This document shows, one piece after another, positions 44,311-52,138 of a DNA stretch of 59,504 nt. The notes beneath the pieces are model-generated. The model was not told where the DNA came from. It saw only the letters and a program-made list of their open reading frames with translations, and ran no database searches. Positions within the stretch are counted from its first letter, which is position 1; every line of letters starts with the position of its first letter. The translations under genes were made by a program, and so were the position numbers. This DNA is from Candidatus Gallimonas merdigallinarum (lineage in GTDB: Bacteria; Bacillota; Clostridia; Christensenellales; Borkfalkiaceae): contig CAJFFP010000005.1 of assembly GCA_904373325.1 (NCBI GenBank), positions 1-59,504 on the forward strand, given 5' to 3'.

Positions 44311-45843
44311 ATGAAAAAGACGAAAATTTTTGCCGACGCGAATCTGAACGTCGGCGCGATCGACAGACACATTTTCGGCTCGTTCATCGAGCATCTCGGC
44401 AGGGCGGTCTATGAGGGAATTTACGAACCCGGGCATCCCGCGGCGGACGAAAACGGATTCCGCAAAGACGTCATCGGTCTGATCAAGGAACTCAACGTGC
44501 CGATCGTCCGTTACCCGGGCGGAAACTTCCTTTCGGGGTACGATTGGCGGGACGGGATCGGTCCGAAGGAGAAACGCCCCGTCCGCCTCGATCTGGCGTG
44601 GTTCTCCACCGAGACGAACGAGTTCGGCACGGACGAATTCATGAAGTGGTGCCGCATTGCGGGAATCGAGCCGATGATGGCGGTAAATATGGGGACGGGT
44701 ACGATTTTGGACGCCGCGCGCCTCGTCGAATACTGCAATCACCCGGGCGGCACGACGATCTCCGAAATGCGCCGCGCAAACGGCGCGGATCAGCCGTATA
44801 ACGTCGAATATTGGTGCATCGGCAACGAGATGGACGGACCGTGGCAGATCGGGCATCTCACCGCCGAAGAGTACGGCAGAAAGGCGTTGGAGGCGGCGAA
44901 GGTCATGCGCTGGGCAAACGGCGAAATGGACGGCGCGGCGGGTCCGAACGGGAAATTGAAGCTCATCGTTTCAGGCTCTTCCAATCACGAAATGCCCACC
45001 TTCCCCGAATGGGACAGAACGGTGCTCGAACACACCTACAAGCAGATCGATCTCCTTTCCATGCACCGCTACTATATGTACAGCGCGTCGCGCAAACGCC
45101 CGCTCGAAGACTTCTTGGGCAGCGCGGACGACATGAGCGAGTATATCGGCACGCTTCAAGCGACCATCGAGTACGTGCGCGCCAAGGAACGCTCGCAAAA
45201 GCGGGTCGGGATCTCCTTTGACGAGTGGAATATCTGGACGGTCAACGCGCCCCGCCACGAACCGCTCTGGAAACGCGCGCCGCACCTGTTGGAGGACGTC
45301 TATACCTTCCAGGATGCGCTCGTGTTTGCGGGGCTGATGAACACGCTGCTCAACCACTGCGACGCGGTCAAAACGGCTTGCCTTGCGCAGCTCGTCAACG
45401 TCATCGCGCCCATCATGACGGAGAAGGGCGGCAGAACGTTCCGTCAGACCTCCTTTTATCCCTTCCGCGCCATTGCGAACAACGCGAGCGGCAAGACGGT
45501 GCGCGCGATCTCCGATTCGGATACGTTCGAGAATATGTTCGGGCAGGCACGGTATATCAACGAAGCCGTCACGCACGATAAGGCAAAGCGGGAAGTCTGC
45601 GTTTCGCTGTGCAACTACGCGCAGGAAGCGCGCGCGGCGGAGCTGGAACTGCGTTCCTTCGGCGATCTCCGTGCGGCGGAATATATCGAGATGACTTCGT
45701 CCGATCTCTTCGCGGTCAACTCGTTCGACCGCCCCGACGCGGTCGTGCCGCAGGAGAAGGAGCTGCCTTCCGTGAAGGACGGATCCCGCGTTTCGCTCAC
45801 GCTGCCCGCCATGAGTTGGAGCTTCTTGAAGTTCAGATACTGA
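44311..45843 (+). CDS. abfA: GH51 alpha-L-arabinofuranosidase
   Basis: A 510-residue retaining glycosidase releasing L-arabinose from alpha-linked arabinofuranosyl residues. Catalytic glutamates are E173 in IGNEMDG (acid/base) and E305 in SFDEWNIW (nucleophile), near the positions known for Geobacillus AbfA. The N-terminal DRHIFGSFIEHLGRAVYEGI is typical of the family. No signal peptide, so action is intracellular on imported arabino-oligosaccharides. GGGAGG precedes the ATG. Together with GH127 and the arabinose operon it makes a complete route from both anomers of arabinofuranosides to xylulose 5-phosphate. Confidence 0.95.
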   Translation: MKKTKIFADANLNVGAIDRHIFGSFIEHLGRAVYEGIYEPGHPAADENGFRKDVIGLIKELNVPIVRYPGGNFLSGYDWRDGIGPKEKRPVRLDLAWFSTETNEFGTDEFMKWCRIAGIEPMMAVNMGTGTILDAARLVEYCNHPGGTTISEMRRANGADQPYNVEYWCIGNEMDGPWQIGHLTAEEYGRKALEAAKVMRWANGEMDGAAGPNGKLKLIVSGSSNHEMPTFPEWDRTVLEHTYKQIDLLSMHRYYMYSASRKRPLEDFLGSADDMSEYIGTLQATIEYVRAKERSQKRVGISFDEWNIWTVNAPRHEPLWKRAPHLLEDVYTFQDALVFAGLMNTLLNHCDAVKTACLAQLVNVIAPIMTEKGGRTFRQTSFYPFRAIANNASGKTVRAISDSDTFENMFGQARYINEAVTHDKAKREVCVSLCNYAQEARAAELELRSFGDLRAAEYIEMTSSDLFAVNSFDRPDAVVPQEKELPSVKDGSRVSLTLPAMSWSFLKFRY

Positions 45844-45850
45844 GGGGAAT

Positions 45851-47056
45851 ATGGCAAAGAAAAATTCAAAAAAGGCGGCGCGCGCCGCGGAGAAAGTCGC
45901 CAAAAAACACCCGAAGCTGTTCACGTTTCTTCTCGTGATTCTCGTCATCGCCCTGATCGCCGCCGCGTGCTATTACTTCTTCGTTTACAGAAAACAGCAT
46001 CAAGGCGGATCGGGCGGAAGTCCGGAGGTGGTCGGCGGAAACGTTACGGAAATCGCCTCGGCAGATCTCTCCATTCACTTTATCGCGCCCGCGGTCAAGG
46101 CGAGCGGCGACAGCGCGCTCATCAAGGTCGGCAACACCGAGGTGCTCATCGATGCGGGTCCGAACAAGACCAACACGACGGAGATCGCCGACTATCTCGG
46201 CGCGTACTGCACGGACGGAGTGCTCGAATACGTCATTGCGACCCATTCGGACAGCGATCATATCGCGGGGTTCGTCGGGTCGAGTTCGGGCGGAAAGCGG
46301 AACGGAATTTTGTATACCTACAACGTCGGCACGATCATTCAGTTCGATCAGGTGACGGAGGAAACGTCGCTCTATCGGGAATACTGCGACGCCGTGGAAT
46401 ACGCGAAGGAACAGGGAACAGCCGTCTATACGGGGCTGCAATGCTGGAACGGATCGGACGGCGCGCAGCGTACATATTATCTGGACGAAGCGCAGACGAT
46501 TTCCATGAATATCCTGTATAACTACTATTACGAACACGTTTCACCCGATAACAACAACCATTCCGTCTGTATGCTGCTTTCGCAGGATCTCGGCGACGGG
46601 CAGTCCAATCACTATCTCTTCACGGGTGATCTGGAAGAGGACGGCGAAAAGCGGCTGGTGGAGAATAACGAATTGCCCAAAGTCGAGTTGTATAAGGCGG
46701 GGCATCACGGCAGCAAGACTTCTTCGACTTCGGAACTTCTGGAAGCGATTCAGCCGAAATACGTTGCCGTGTGCTGCTGTGCGGGATATAATCAGTACGG
46801 CGCGGCGGAAGAAAACGTCTTTCCCACGCAGGCGTTCTGCGACCGCATTGCGCCCTATACCGATAAGGTGTACGTCACGATCATGTGGGACGAGGCGGCG
46901 GACAGTTACAAATCCATGAACGGCGATATTGTGTTCTATTACGGGAAGTCGGAGAACGAGACGGAAAAATCGCTCAAACTTTGGTGTTCCGAAAACAGTA
47001 CCGTTCTCAAAGATACGGAGTGGTTCAAGCAAAACCGCACGTGGAACGGGGCGTAA
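45851..47056 (+). CDS. Membrane-anchored metallo-beta-lactamase-fold hydrolase (ComEC-like domain)
   Basis: A 401-residue protein. After a very basic start (MAKKNSKKAARAAEKVAKKH), a hydrophobic helix spans about residues 22-45. The remainder is an MBL fold of the ComEC/Rec2 type, with metal-binding THSDSDHIAGF (about 132-142), a later aspartate in FTGDLEEDG, and KAGHHGSKTSS. The catalytic part would face outside. ComEC-type MBL domains degrade DNA, but this protein lacks the ComEC channel, so its substrate (nucleic acid or other phosphodiester) is unproven. GAGGGGAAT precedes the ATG. recX starts three bases after its stop. Confidence 0.87.
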   Translation: MAKKNSKKAARAAEKVAKKHPKLFTFLLVILVIALIAAACYYFFVYRKQHQGGSGGSPEVVGGNVTEIASADLSIHFIAPAVKASGDSALIKVGNTEVLIDAGPNKTNTTEIADYLGAYCTDGVLEYVIATHSDSDHIAGFVGSSSGGKRNGILYTYNVGTIIQFDQVTEETSLYREYCDAVEYAKEQGTAVYTGLQCWNGSDGAQRTYYLDEAQTISMNILYNYYYEHVSPDNNNHSVCMLLSQDLGDGQSNHYLFTGDLEEDGEKRLVENNELPKVELYKAGHHGSKTSSTSELLEAIQPKYVAVCCCAGYNQYGAAEENVFPTQAFCDRIAPYTDKVYVTIMWDEAADSYKSMNGDIVFYYGKSENETEKSLKLWCSENSTVLKDTEWFKQNRTWNGA

Positions 47057-47059
47057 GGC

Positions 47060-47674
47060 ATGGAAATCACAGCCATCACGCCGCAGAAACATGACCCCAA
47101 GCGGTGCAATATCGAGGTGGACGGCAGGTTTTTCTGCGGAATGCAGCTTCTCACCGTCATGGAACACCGCCTGAAAGTGGGAACGGCAGTCACGGAAGAG
47201 TCGCTCTCCGCGCTGCAACTCGCGGGCGAAAGGCAGACGGCGCTCGATAAGGCGCTCACGCACATTTCCGCGTCCATGAAGACGGAGCGCGAGATCCGCG
47301 ACTATCTCCGCCGCAAGGGGTACTTGCAGGACGTCAGCGACTACGTCGTGGAAAAGATGAAGGGGTACGGCTATCTGGACGATGCCGCCTATGCGCGGGC
47401 ATACGCCGAAAGCGCGGGCAAGCGCAAGGGCGGGCGGCTCATCCGCATGGAACTGCGGAAGAAGGGCGTATCCGACGATGCGATCGACGGCGCGCTCGGC
47501 TCTCTGGAAGAGGGCGGCGCGGCGGAGGCGGCGTTGCAAAAATATATGCGCGGCAAGCCTGCCGACAAAAAGACGATGCAGAAGGCTTACGCGCACCTGA
47601 TTTCCAGAGGGTTCGACTACGATACTGCGCGTGACGCATTGCGCGCGGTTTTCTCGGAGGAGGATGCGGACTGA
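47060..47674 (+). CDS. recX: RecX regulatory protein
   Basis: A 204-residue protein that restrains RecA filament growth. Three-helix repeats typical of RecX are visible, for example MKTEREIRDYLRRKGY, MKGYGYLDDAAYARAYAES and KGGRLIRMELRKKGVSDDAID. Length fits the family. It starts three bases after the MBL-fold gene's stop, so the two are cotranscribed. recA itself is not in the window. Confidence 0.9.
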   Translation: MEITAITPQKHDPKRCNIEVDGRFFCGMQLLTVMEHRLKVGTAVTEESLSALQLAGERQTALDKALTHISASMKTEREIRDYLRRKGYLQDVSDYVVEKMKGYGYLDDAAYARAYAESAGKRKGGRLIRMELRKKGVSDDAIDGALGSLEEGGAAEAALQKYMRGKPADKKTMQKAYAHLISRGFDYDTARDALRAVFSEEDAD

Positions 47675-47704
47675 ACGCGCCCCGAATCCGCAAAAGGAGC
47701 AAAT

Positions 47705-49150
47705 ATGAAATACGCTTATTCCAACGAACAGATGCGGCGGTTTGACGAAGCCGCGATCGCGGCGGGAACGCCTTCTCTCACGCTCATGGAGCGCGCGGGC
47801 GAGGCGCTTGCGCGCGCCGTCAAAGAGGCGCTCGCGCGGACGGAAGGGGGCGACGCGCTCTTCGTCTGCGGCGGCGGCAATAACGGCGGCGACGGATTCG
47901 TTGCCGCGCGCATTCTGCACGAGGCGGGCGAGGACGTCGCGGCGCTCTGCATTGCGGAAAAGTTTTCCAAGGACTGCGAAGCGGTCAAAGCAAAGTATCG
48001 GGGCGAAGTGCTCGGGCGGATGCCGCGGCGGCGGTACGCCGTCGTCGTGGACTGTCTCTTCGGCACGGGGCTTTCCCGTCCCGCCGAGGGGGAGAACGCG
48101 GCGCTGATCGGGTGGATGAATGCGTGCGGCGCATATGTGATCGCGTGCGATATTCCGAGCGGACTTTCCTCGGGCGGGATCGCGCTCGGACCGTGCGTCT
48201 GCGCGGACGAGACGGTGACGATGGGGCAGCTCAAAGAGTGTCTGATTCTCTCCGACGGCGCGGACAATGCCGGCAAAGTGACGGTTGCCGACATCGGCAT
48301 TGCGGGCGATGAGAGCGGCGCGGAGATCTGGGAGGACGCGGACGTGAAAACCTTCTTTCCCAAACGCCGCTCCAACACGCACAAGGGAACGTATGGCTCG
48401 GCGTGTATTCTGGCGGGCGGCGCGTACAGCGGGGCGTCTTTTCTGGCGGCGGGCGCGTGCCTGAAATCGGGCGCGGGCTACACCAAACTCTGCGTGACAG
48501 GGGAACTGTATCCGCACGCCATCGGAAAACTCCCCGCCGCGATCCTGCGCGAAGTCAAGGCGCTGGACGGCGATATTCTCGCGTCAGACGCCATTGCCGT
48601 CGGTATGGGATCAGGGGTGAGCGAACGGCTCTACGTGTACATTGCGGAGCTTCTCACGAACTACACGGGAACGCTCGTGCTCGACGCCGACGCGCTCAAC
48701 ACCATTTCGGCGTACGGAACGGAACTGCTTGCCAAGCACGCCTGCCGCGTGATCCTCACGCCGCACCCCAAGGAATTTTCCCGCCTGACGGAACGCCCCG
48801 TCAAAGAGATTTTGTCCGATCCCGTCGGTGCGGCGCAGGCGTTCGCGCGGCGGTACGGCGTGACTGTTCTTCTGAAAAATAACCGCTCTGTCATCGCCGA
48901 CGGAACGCGCGTCGCCATCAATCCGACAGGCTCGCCCGCTCTTGCGAAAGGGGGCAGCGGAGACGTGCTCTCGGGGCTTCTGGCAGGGACTTGCGCGCGC
49001 GGGATCGCGCCCTTCGAGGCGGCTTGCGTGGCGAGCTATCTGCTGGGGCGCGCGGGCGAAATTGCGGCGGAAGAGATGGGCGAATACGCGCCCGATCCGT
49101 CCGATATTATCGTCCGCCTTGCCAAAGCGCAGTGTTCGCTCTGGTGCTGA
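47705..49150 (+). CDS. nnrDE: Bifunctional NAD(P)H-hydrate epimerase / ADP-dependent NAD(P)H-hydrate dehydratase
   Basis: A 481-residue fusion that repairs hydrated NADH and NADPH. The N-terminal NnrE (YjeF_N) domain (about residues 1-205) has CGGGNNGGDGFVAAR; the C-terminal NnrD carbohydrate-kinase-like domain (about 215-481) has KGTYGSACILAGG, TPHPKEFSRL and LAKGGSGDVLSGLLAG with the catalytic Asp. AAAGGAG precedes the ATG. A strong terminator follows the stop. Confidence 0.95.
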   Translation: MKYAYSNEQMRRFDEAAIAAGTPSLTLMERAGEALARAVKEALARTEGGDALFVCGGGNNGGDGFVAARILHEAGEDVAALCIAEKFSKDCEAVKAKYRGEVLGRMPRRRYAVVVDCLFGTGLSRPAEGENAALIGWMNACGAYVIACDIPSGLSSGGIALGPCVCADETVTMGQLKECLILSDGADNAGKVTVADIGIAGDESGAEIWEDADVKTFFPKRRSNTHKGTYGSACILAGGAYSGASFLAAGACLKSGAGYTKLCVTGELYPHAIGKLPAAILREVKALDGDILASDAIAVGMGSGVSERLYVYIAELLTNYTGTLVLDADALNTISAYGTELLAKHACRVILTPHPKEFSRLTERPVKEILSDPVGAAQAFARRYGVTVLLKNNRSVIADGTRVAINPTGSPALAKGGSGDVLSGLLAGTCARGIAPFEAACVASYLLGRAGEIAAEEMGEYAPDPSDIIVRLAKAQCSLWC

Positions 49151-49160
49151 AAAATGCCGA

Positions 49161-49185
49161 AAATCCCCCGCAAAGGGGGATTTTT
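49161..49185 (+). terminator. Intrinsic terminator of nnrDE
   Basis: AAATCCCCC (49161-49169) pairs with GGGGGATTT (49175-49183) around GCAAA, ending in TTTTT. Confidence 0.93.
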
Positions 49186-49198
49186 CACGTCTTATAGA

Positions 49199-49219
49199 GT
49201 ACTATGTCAGGCATAATAG
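49199..49219. repeat. Imperfect copy of an intergenic palindrome
   Basis: GTACTATGTC, A, GGCATAATAG. It resembles the perfect palindrome at 51277-51297, with few mismatches, and lies in the spacer after nnrDE. Confidence 0.55.
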
Positions 49220-49283
49220 CTTATTTTCGGGCAAAAATCGGGGGATTTACGCCCTTTCGGCGGCTGCGGCGCGCGGCGCGCGT

Positions 49284-50039
49284 TCAGGCGAATCCCGTTG
49301 CGCGGACGACGATCGCCGCGATCATGAGAACGCTCCCCGTCACCAGATAGTACACGGGGTAGATCACGAAAAGACTCATGATGAGGAGCAGGAATCCGCT
49401 CACGAAGAAGGGGCGCGCGTTGCGCTTTGCAAACGCCGCCCGAAGGCGCGTCTTTGCCGTGCGGCGGGGAACGTCTCCGCAGAGAAGTTTTTCGGGAATG
49501 CTCTTCGTGCGGGAAAAGAGCGCGTATGTTTCGTCGCCGTTCATAACCTCTTTCCCGAAGGAGGTCAGAAGTTTTTCCGCCTCGGGCGTGAGCGCGTTAC
49601 AGGCGACAGTGAACGGTTCGCTGCCGAACCGCCTGACGAGCTGCGCGACCGCGTCCGCGGAGACGGGTTCCATGGTGTAGAGCGGAACGAGCGGATTCCC
49701 GTCCAGCGCGAGCGCGTCGCCCGAGCAGTGCGCCTCCCGTCCGTCGGCGGTGAGCGCGGTCAGGAGGAGGGCGCGCACGCGTTCGTCCTTTTCCAACGCA
49801 AGGTGCAGAAGGAGTGCGTCACGCGCTTCCCGCTCCTTTTTTCCGAGCAGCCGCTTCTCTCTCTTTGCGGAGAGCAGACAGAACGTTCCGCCGCCGACGG
49901 CGAGCGCGATGAGGGTTGCCGCCGTCATGCACACCCACGTTTCGGCGCGGAAATATCGCAACAGCCCCACGGCGAGCAGCCACGCTGCAACCGAATAAAA
50001 GAGTACGTCCGCCGCAAGGGCGAGGGAGAATTTCTTCAT
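49284..50039 (-). CDS. Membrane protein, hypothetical
   Basis: A 251-residue protein with two N-terminal hydrophobic helices (about residues 5-26 and 34-55), a soluble middle of about 130 residues (including ALLLHLALEKDERVRALLLTALTADGR and a TVACNALTPEAEKLL segment) and two C-terminal helices. The ATG at 50039 is chosen because the upstream in-frame codon lies in the divergent nadD promoter region. No recognisable Shine-Dalgarno is seen. The middle domain may sit on the cytosolic side. No family recognised. Confidence 0.7.
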   Translation of the reverse strand: MKKFSLALAADVLFYSVAAWLLAVGLLRYFRAETWVCMTAATLIALAVGGGTFCLLSAKREKRLLGKKEREARDALLLHLALEKDERVRALLLTALTADGREAHCSGDALALDGNPLVPLYTMEPVSADAVAQLVRRFGSEPFTVACNALTPEAEKLLTSFGKEVMNGDETYALFSRTKSIPEKLLCGDVPRRTAKTRLRAAFAKRNARPFFVSGFLLLIMSLFVIYPVYYLVTGSVLMIAAIVVRATGFA

Positions 50040-50074
50040 AGTGTGATTTTTGCCCTTATTTTCGCAATTTAAAC

Positions 50075-50103
50075 TTGCAAAGGGGCGCAAAGTATTGTAT
50101 AAT
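50075..50103 (+). promoter_or_regulatory. Promoter of nadD-yqeK, predicted to start transcription at the ATG
   Basis: TTGCAA (50075-50080), 17 bases, TATAAT (50098-50103). The usual start site seven bases after the last T falls on 50110, the A of the start codon. Confidence 0.8.
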
Positions 50104-50109
50104 ACCGCT

Positions 50110-51237
50110 ATGAAGATCGCGCTTTTCGGGGGTTCGTTCGACCCCGTTCACAATGAACATGTGCGCTACGTGCAGGCGGCAAAAGCCGCGCTCGGGCTTG
50201 ATCGGGTGTATATCATTCCCTCGCACATCGCGCCGCACAAGGCGTTCGGCGCCGCCGCGTCGGGGGCGGACAGGTTGCAGATGTGCAATCTCGCGTTCCG
50301 CAATCTTCCGTATGCGGAAGTGAGCGACTACGAGCTGCGCGCGGCGGGGACGAGCTATTCCTACCTCACCTGCCGCGCCTTTGCGGAGCGTTTCCCGAAC
50401 GACGAGCTGTATTTTCTCGTCGGCGCAGATATGCTGGAAGACTTTTTTACATGGAAAAACCCCGACGATATTCTCGCCCACGCTACGCTCGTGGCGTGCG
50501 GACGGGAGGGGGAGAACCCCGCGGAGTTCCGCGAAGAGTTCTTCCGTCGGTTCGGCAAGGAATTTATCTCCATTTCCTTTGCGGGGGACGCCGCCGCGTC
50601 GCACAAACTGCGCGTCGATCTCGCCTTCCGCAAGCCGACGCCCGACCTCGACAGGGCGGTGCGCCGCTATATTGACGAGAACAGGCTGTACGGGCATCCC
50701 GCCATTGCGCCCGCGCTCGCGCTCGAAAAACCGCAGCGCAGGGAGCACAGCTATCGGGTCGCGCTGATGGCGGTCGCCCGCGCGCGCTCCGTCGGCGTGG
50801 CGGAGGGGAAGGCGCTCCTCGCCTCCGCGCTGCACGACTGCGCGAAATACGTTCCGCTCACCTCGCCGCTGCTGGAAGATTTTACGCCGCCCGAAAACGT
50901 TCCGCCGCCCGTCATGCACCAATACACGGGCGCGTATCTCGCCCGCCACGCCTTCGGGATCGAGGACGAAGAGGTGCTCGACGCGATCCGCTATCACACG
51001 AGCGGAAGGGCGGGAATGACGGCGCTCGGCAAGCTCGTCTTTCTTGCCGATATGCTGGAATCGGGGCGCAGCTTCGACGGCGTGGAGCGGCTTCGGGAGA
51101 TCTTTTGGAAGGACCTCGACGGGTGTTTTTACGAGGCGCTCAGGGAGCAGACGGAGTATCTCGCGGCGTCGGGGGGCCGCGTCTACCCGCTCACCCGCGA
51201 AGCCTACGAATACGAAAAAGCGCGGCAAAATAGGTAA
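50110..51237 (+). CDS. nadD: NadD-YqeK fusion: nicotinate-nucleotide adenylyltransferase plus HD-domain hydrolase
   Basis: A 375-residue fusion. Residues about 1-195 are NadD, with the nucleotide-binding start FGGSFDPVHNEH; it adenylates nicotinate mononucleotide in NAD synthesis. The usual ISSTxIR motif is changed, around AASHKLRVDLAF. Residues about 205-375 are a YqeK-type HD domain, with EHSYRVALMA, LASALHDCAK and YHTSGRAGM; YqeK hydrolyses Ap4A symmetrically in Bacilli. In many Firmicutes the two genes are adjacent but separate. No Shine-Dalgarno lies before the canonical ATG, and the promoter implies a leaderless mRNA. Confidence 0.93.
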   Translation: MKIALFGGSFDPVHNEHVRYVQAAKAALGLDRVYIIPSHIAPHKAFGAAASGADRLQMCNLAFRNLPYAEVSDYELRAAGTSYSYLTCRAFAERFPNDELYFLVGADMLEDFFTWKNPDDILAHATLVACGREGENPAEFREEFFRRFGKEFISISFAGDAAASHKLRVDLAFRKPTPDLDRAVRRYIDENRLYGHPAIAPALALEKPQRREHSYRVALMAVARARSVGVAEGKALLASALHDCAKYVPLTSPLLEDFTPPENVPPPVMHQYTGAYLARHAFGIEDEEVLDAIRYHTSGRAGMTALGKLVFLADMLESGRSFDGVERLREIFWKDLDGCFYEALREQTEYLAASGGRVYPLTREAYEYEKARQNR

Positions 51238-51276
51238 CATTGTTCCCGTTTTCGGGGAATTTTGCAGGTTACAGAG

Positions 51277-51297
51277 GTATTATGTCAGACATAATAC
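51277..51297. repeat. Perfect 21-bp intergenic palindrome
   Basis: Arms GTATTATGTC (51277-51286) and GACATAATAC (51288-51297) flank a single A between nadD-yqeK and rsfS. The symmetry without a loop suits a DNA-binding site for a dimer rather than an RNA hairpin. Its position would allow control of rsfS. Confidence 0.7.
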
Positions 51298-51341
51298 GCC
51301 AAAAATCAAAGAAAAATCGTTAAAATCAGGGAGTTTTTTTT

Positions 51342-51692
51342 ATGGAAGGATACGAACTTGCCAGAGCGTGCGCAAAGGCGCTCTCGGAAAAGAAGGCGCA
51401 GGACATCGTCATTCTCGACGTGCATGAGCAGACCGTCGTTTGCAGTTACTTCGTTATTGCGAGCGGCAGAAGCACCACGCAGGTGCGCGCGCTCGGCGAC
51501 GCCGTCGAAGAGAAGCTGGAAAAGGAAGCCAACCTTTCGCCCATCCGCAAAGAGGGGCTGCGCGAAGGCCGCTGGGGCGTGATCGACTACGGCGACGTCG
51601 TCGTACACGTGTTCAACGAGGAATCCCGCCTCTATTACTATTTGGAGCGGCTCTGGGATTCGGGGCGCAACGTCGAGCATTACGAGGACTGA
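51342..51692 (+). CDS. rsfS: Ribosome silencing factor RsfS
   Basis: A 116-residue protein of the Iojap/RsfS family that binds uL14 and keeps ribosomal subunits apart under starvation. Conserved segments include AQDIVILDV, DYFVIASG-like CSYFVIASGRS and WGVIDYGDVVVHVF. GGGAG followed by eight T precedes the ATG. The nadD-yqeK-rsfS order is typical of Firmicutes. Confidence 0.96.
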   Translation: MEGYELARACAKALSEKKAQDIVILDVHEQTVVCSYFVIASGRSTTQVRALGDAVEEKLEKEANLSPIRKEGLREGRWGVIDYGDVVVHVFNEESRLYYYLERLWDSGRNVEHYED

Positions 51693-51720
51693 CCGGATAC
51701 GACGGACGCGCCGCGCTTGG

Positions 51721-51748
51721 AATGCGGACGTTTCGTATGCCGCATTTT
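51721..51748 (+). terminator. Probable terminator of rsfS
   Basis: AATGCGG (51721-51727) pairs with CCGCATT (51740-51746), continuing into TTCC. The T tract is short. Confidence 0.6.
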
Positions 51749-51809
51749 CCGGCGCAGCGTGCGTCGCGCGGACGGTTGCGCGGCGGTCCGTTCCGTTACT
51801 TAGCCGCGC

Positions 51810-52055
51810 CTATTTGAATTTGATGCGCTTGGGTTCGGAGTATTCCGTCTTCGGGCGCTTTTTTTTGCGCTCTACCAGAAAGTAGACGGGTTCCGCCTCT
51901 TCCTTCTCTTTGGGCGGCGGATTGGGCGGGAGCTTTTTTCCGAGCGTGCGCCAGCCGACCCGCGCGAGCTTTATCGCGTGTACGATCACGATGCAGACGA
52001 GGAACAGGGCTGCGGCGTACAGCGCGCCCTGTCCCTGCACAGAGAGGAGGTTCAT
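51810..52055 (-). CDS. Small membrane protein, hypothetical
   Basis: An 81-residue protein: one hydrophobic helix (about residues 9-30), then a basic and proline-rich tail (KKLPPNPPPKEKEEAEPVYFLVERKKKRPKTEYSEPKRIKFK). The tail should be cytosolic and could bind nucleic acid or acidic lipid. No clear Shine-Dalgarno. It diverges from the DERA-like gene. No family recognised; the consistent codon style and membrane helix support a real gene. Confidence 0.65.
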   Translation of the reverse strand: MNLLSVQGQGALYAAALFLVCIVIVHAIKLARVGWRTLGKKLPPNPPPKEKEEAEPVYFLVERKKKRPKTEYSEPKRIKFK

Positions 52056-52138
52056 GCCTGCATTTTATCACAGCTTCGCCGTCGGAAATTGAGCGTTCGG
52101 GGAATATTTTATCGTTTTTCGGGAGAAGCTGGAAATGT

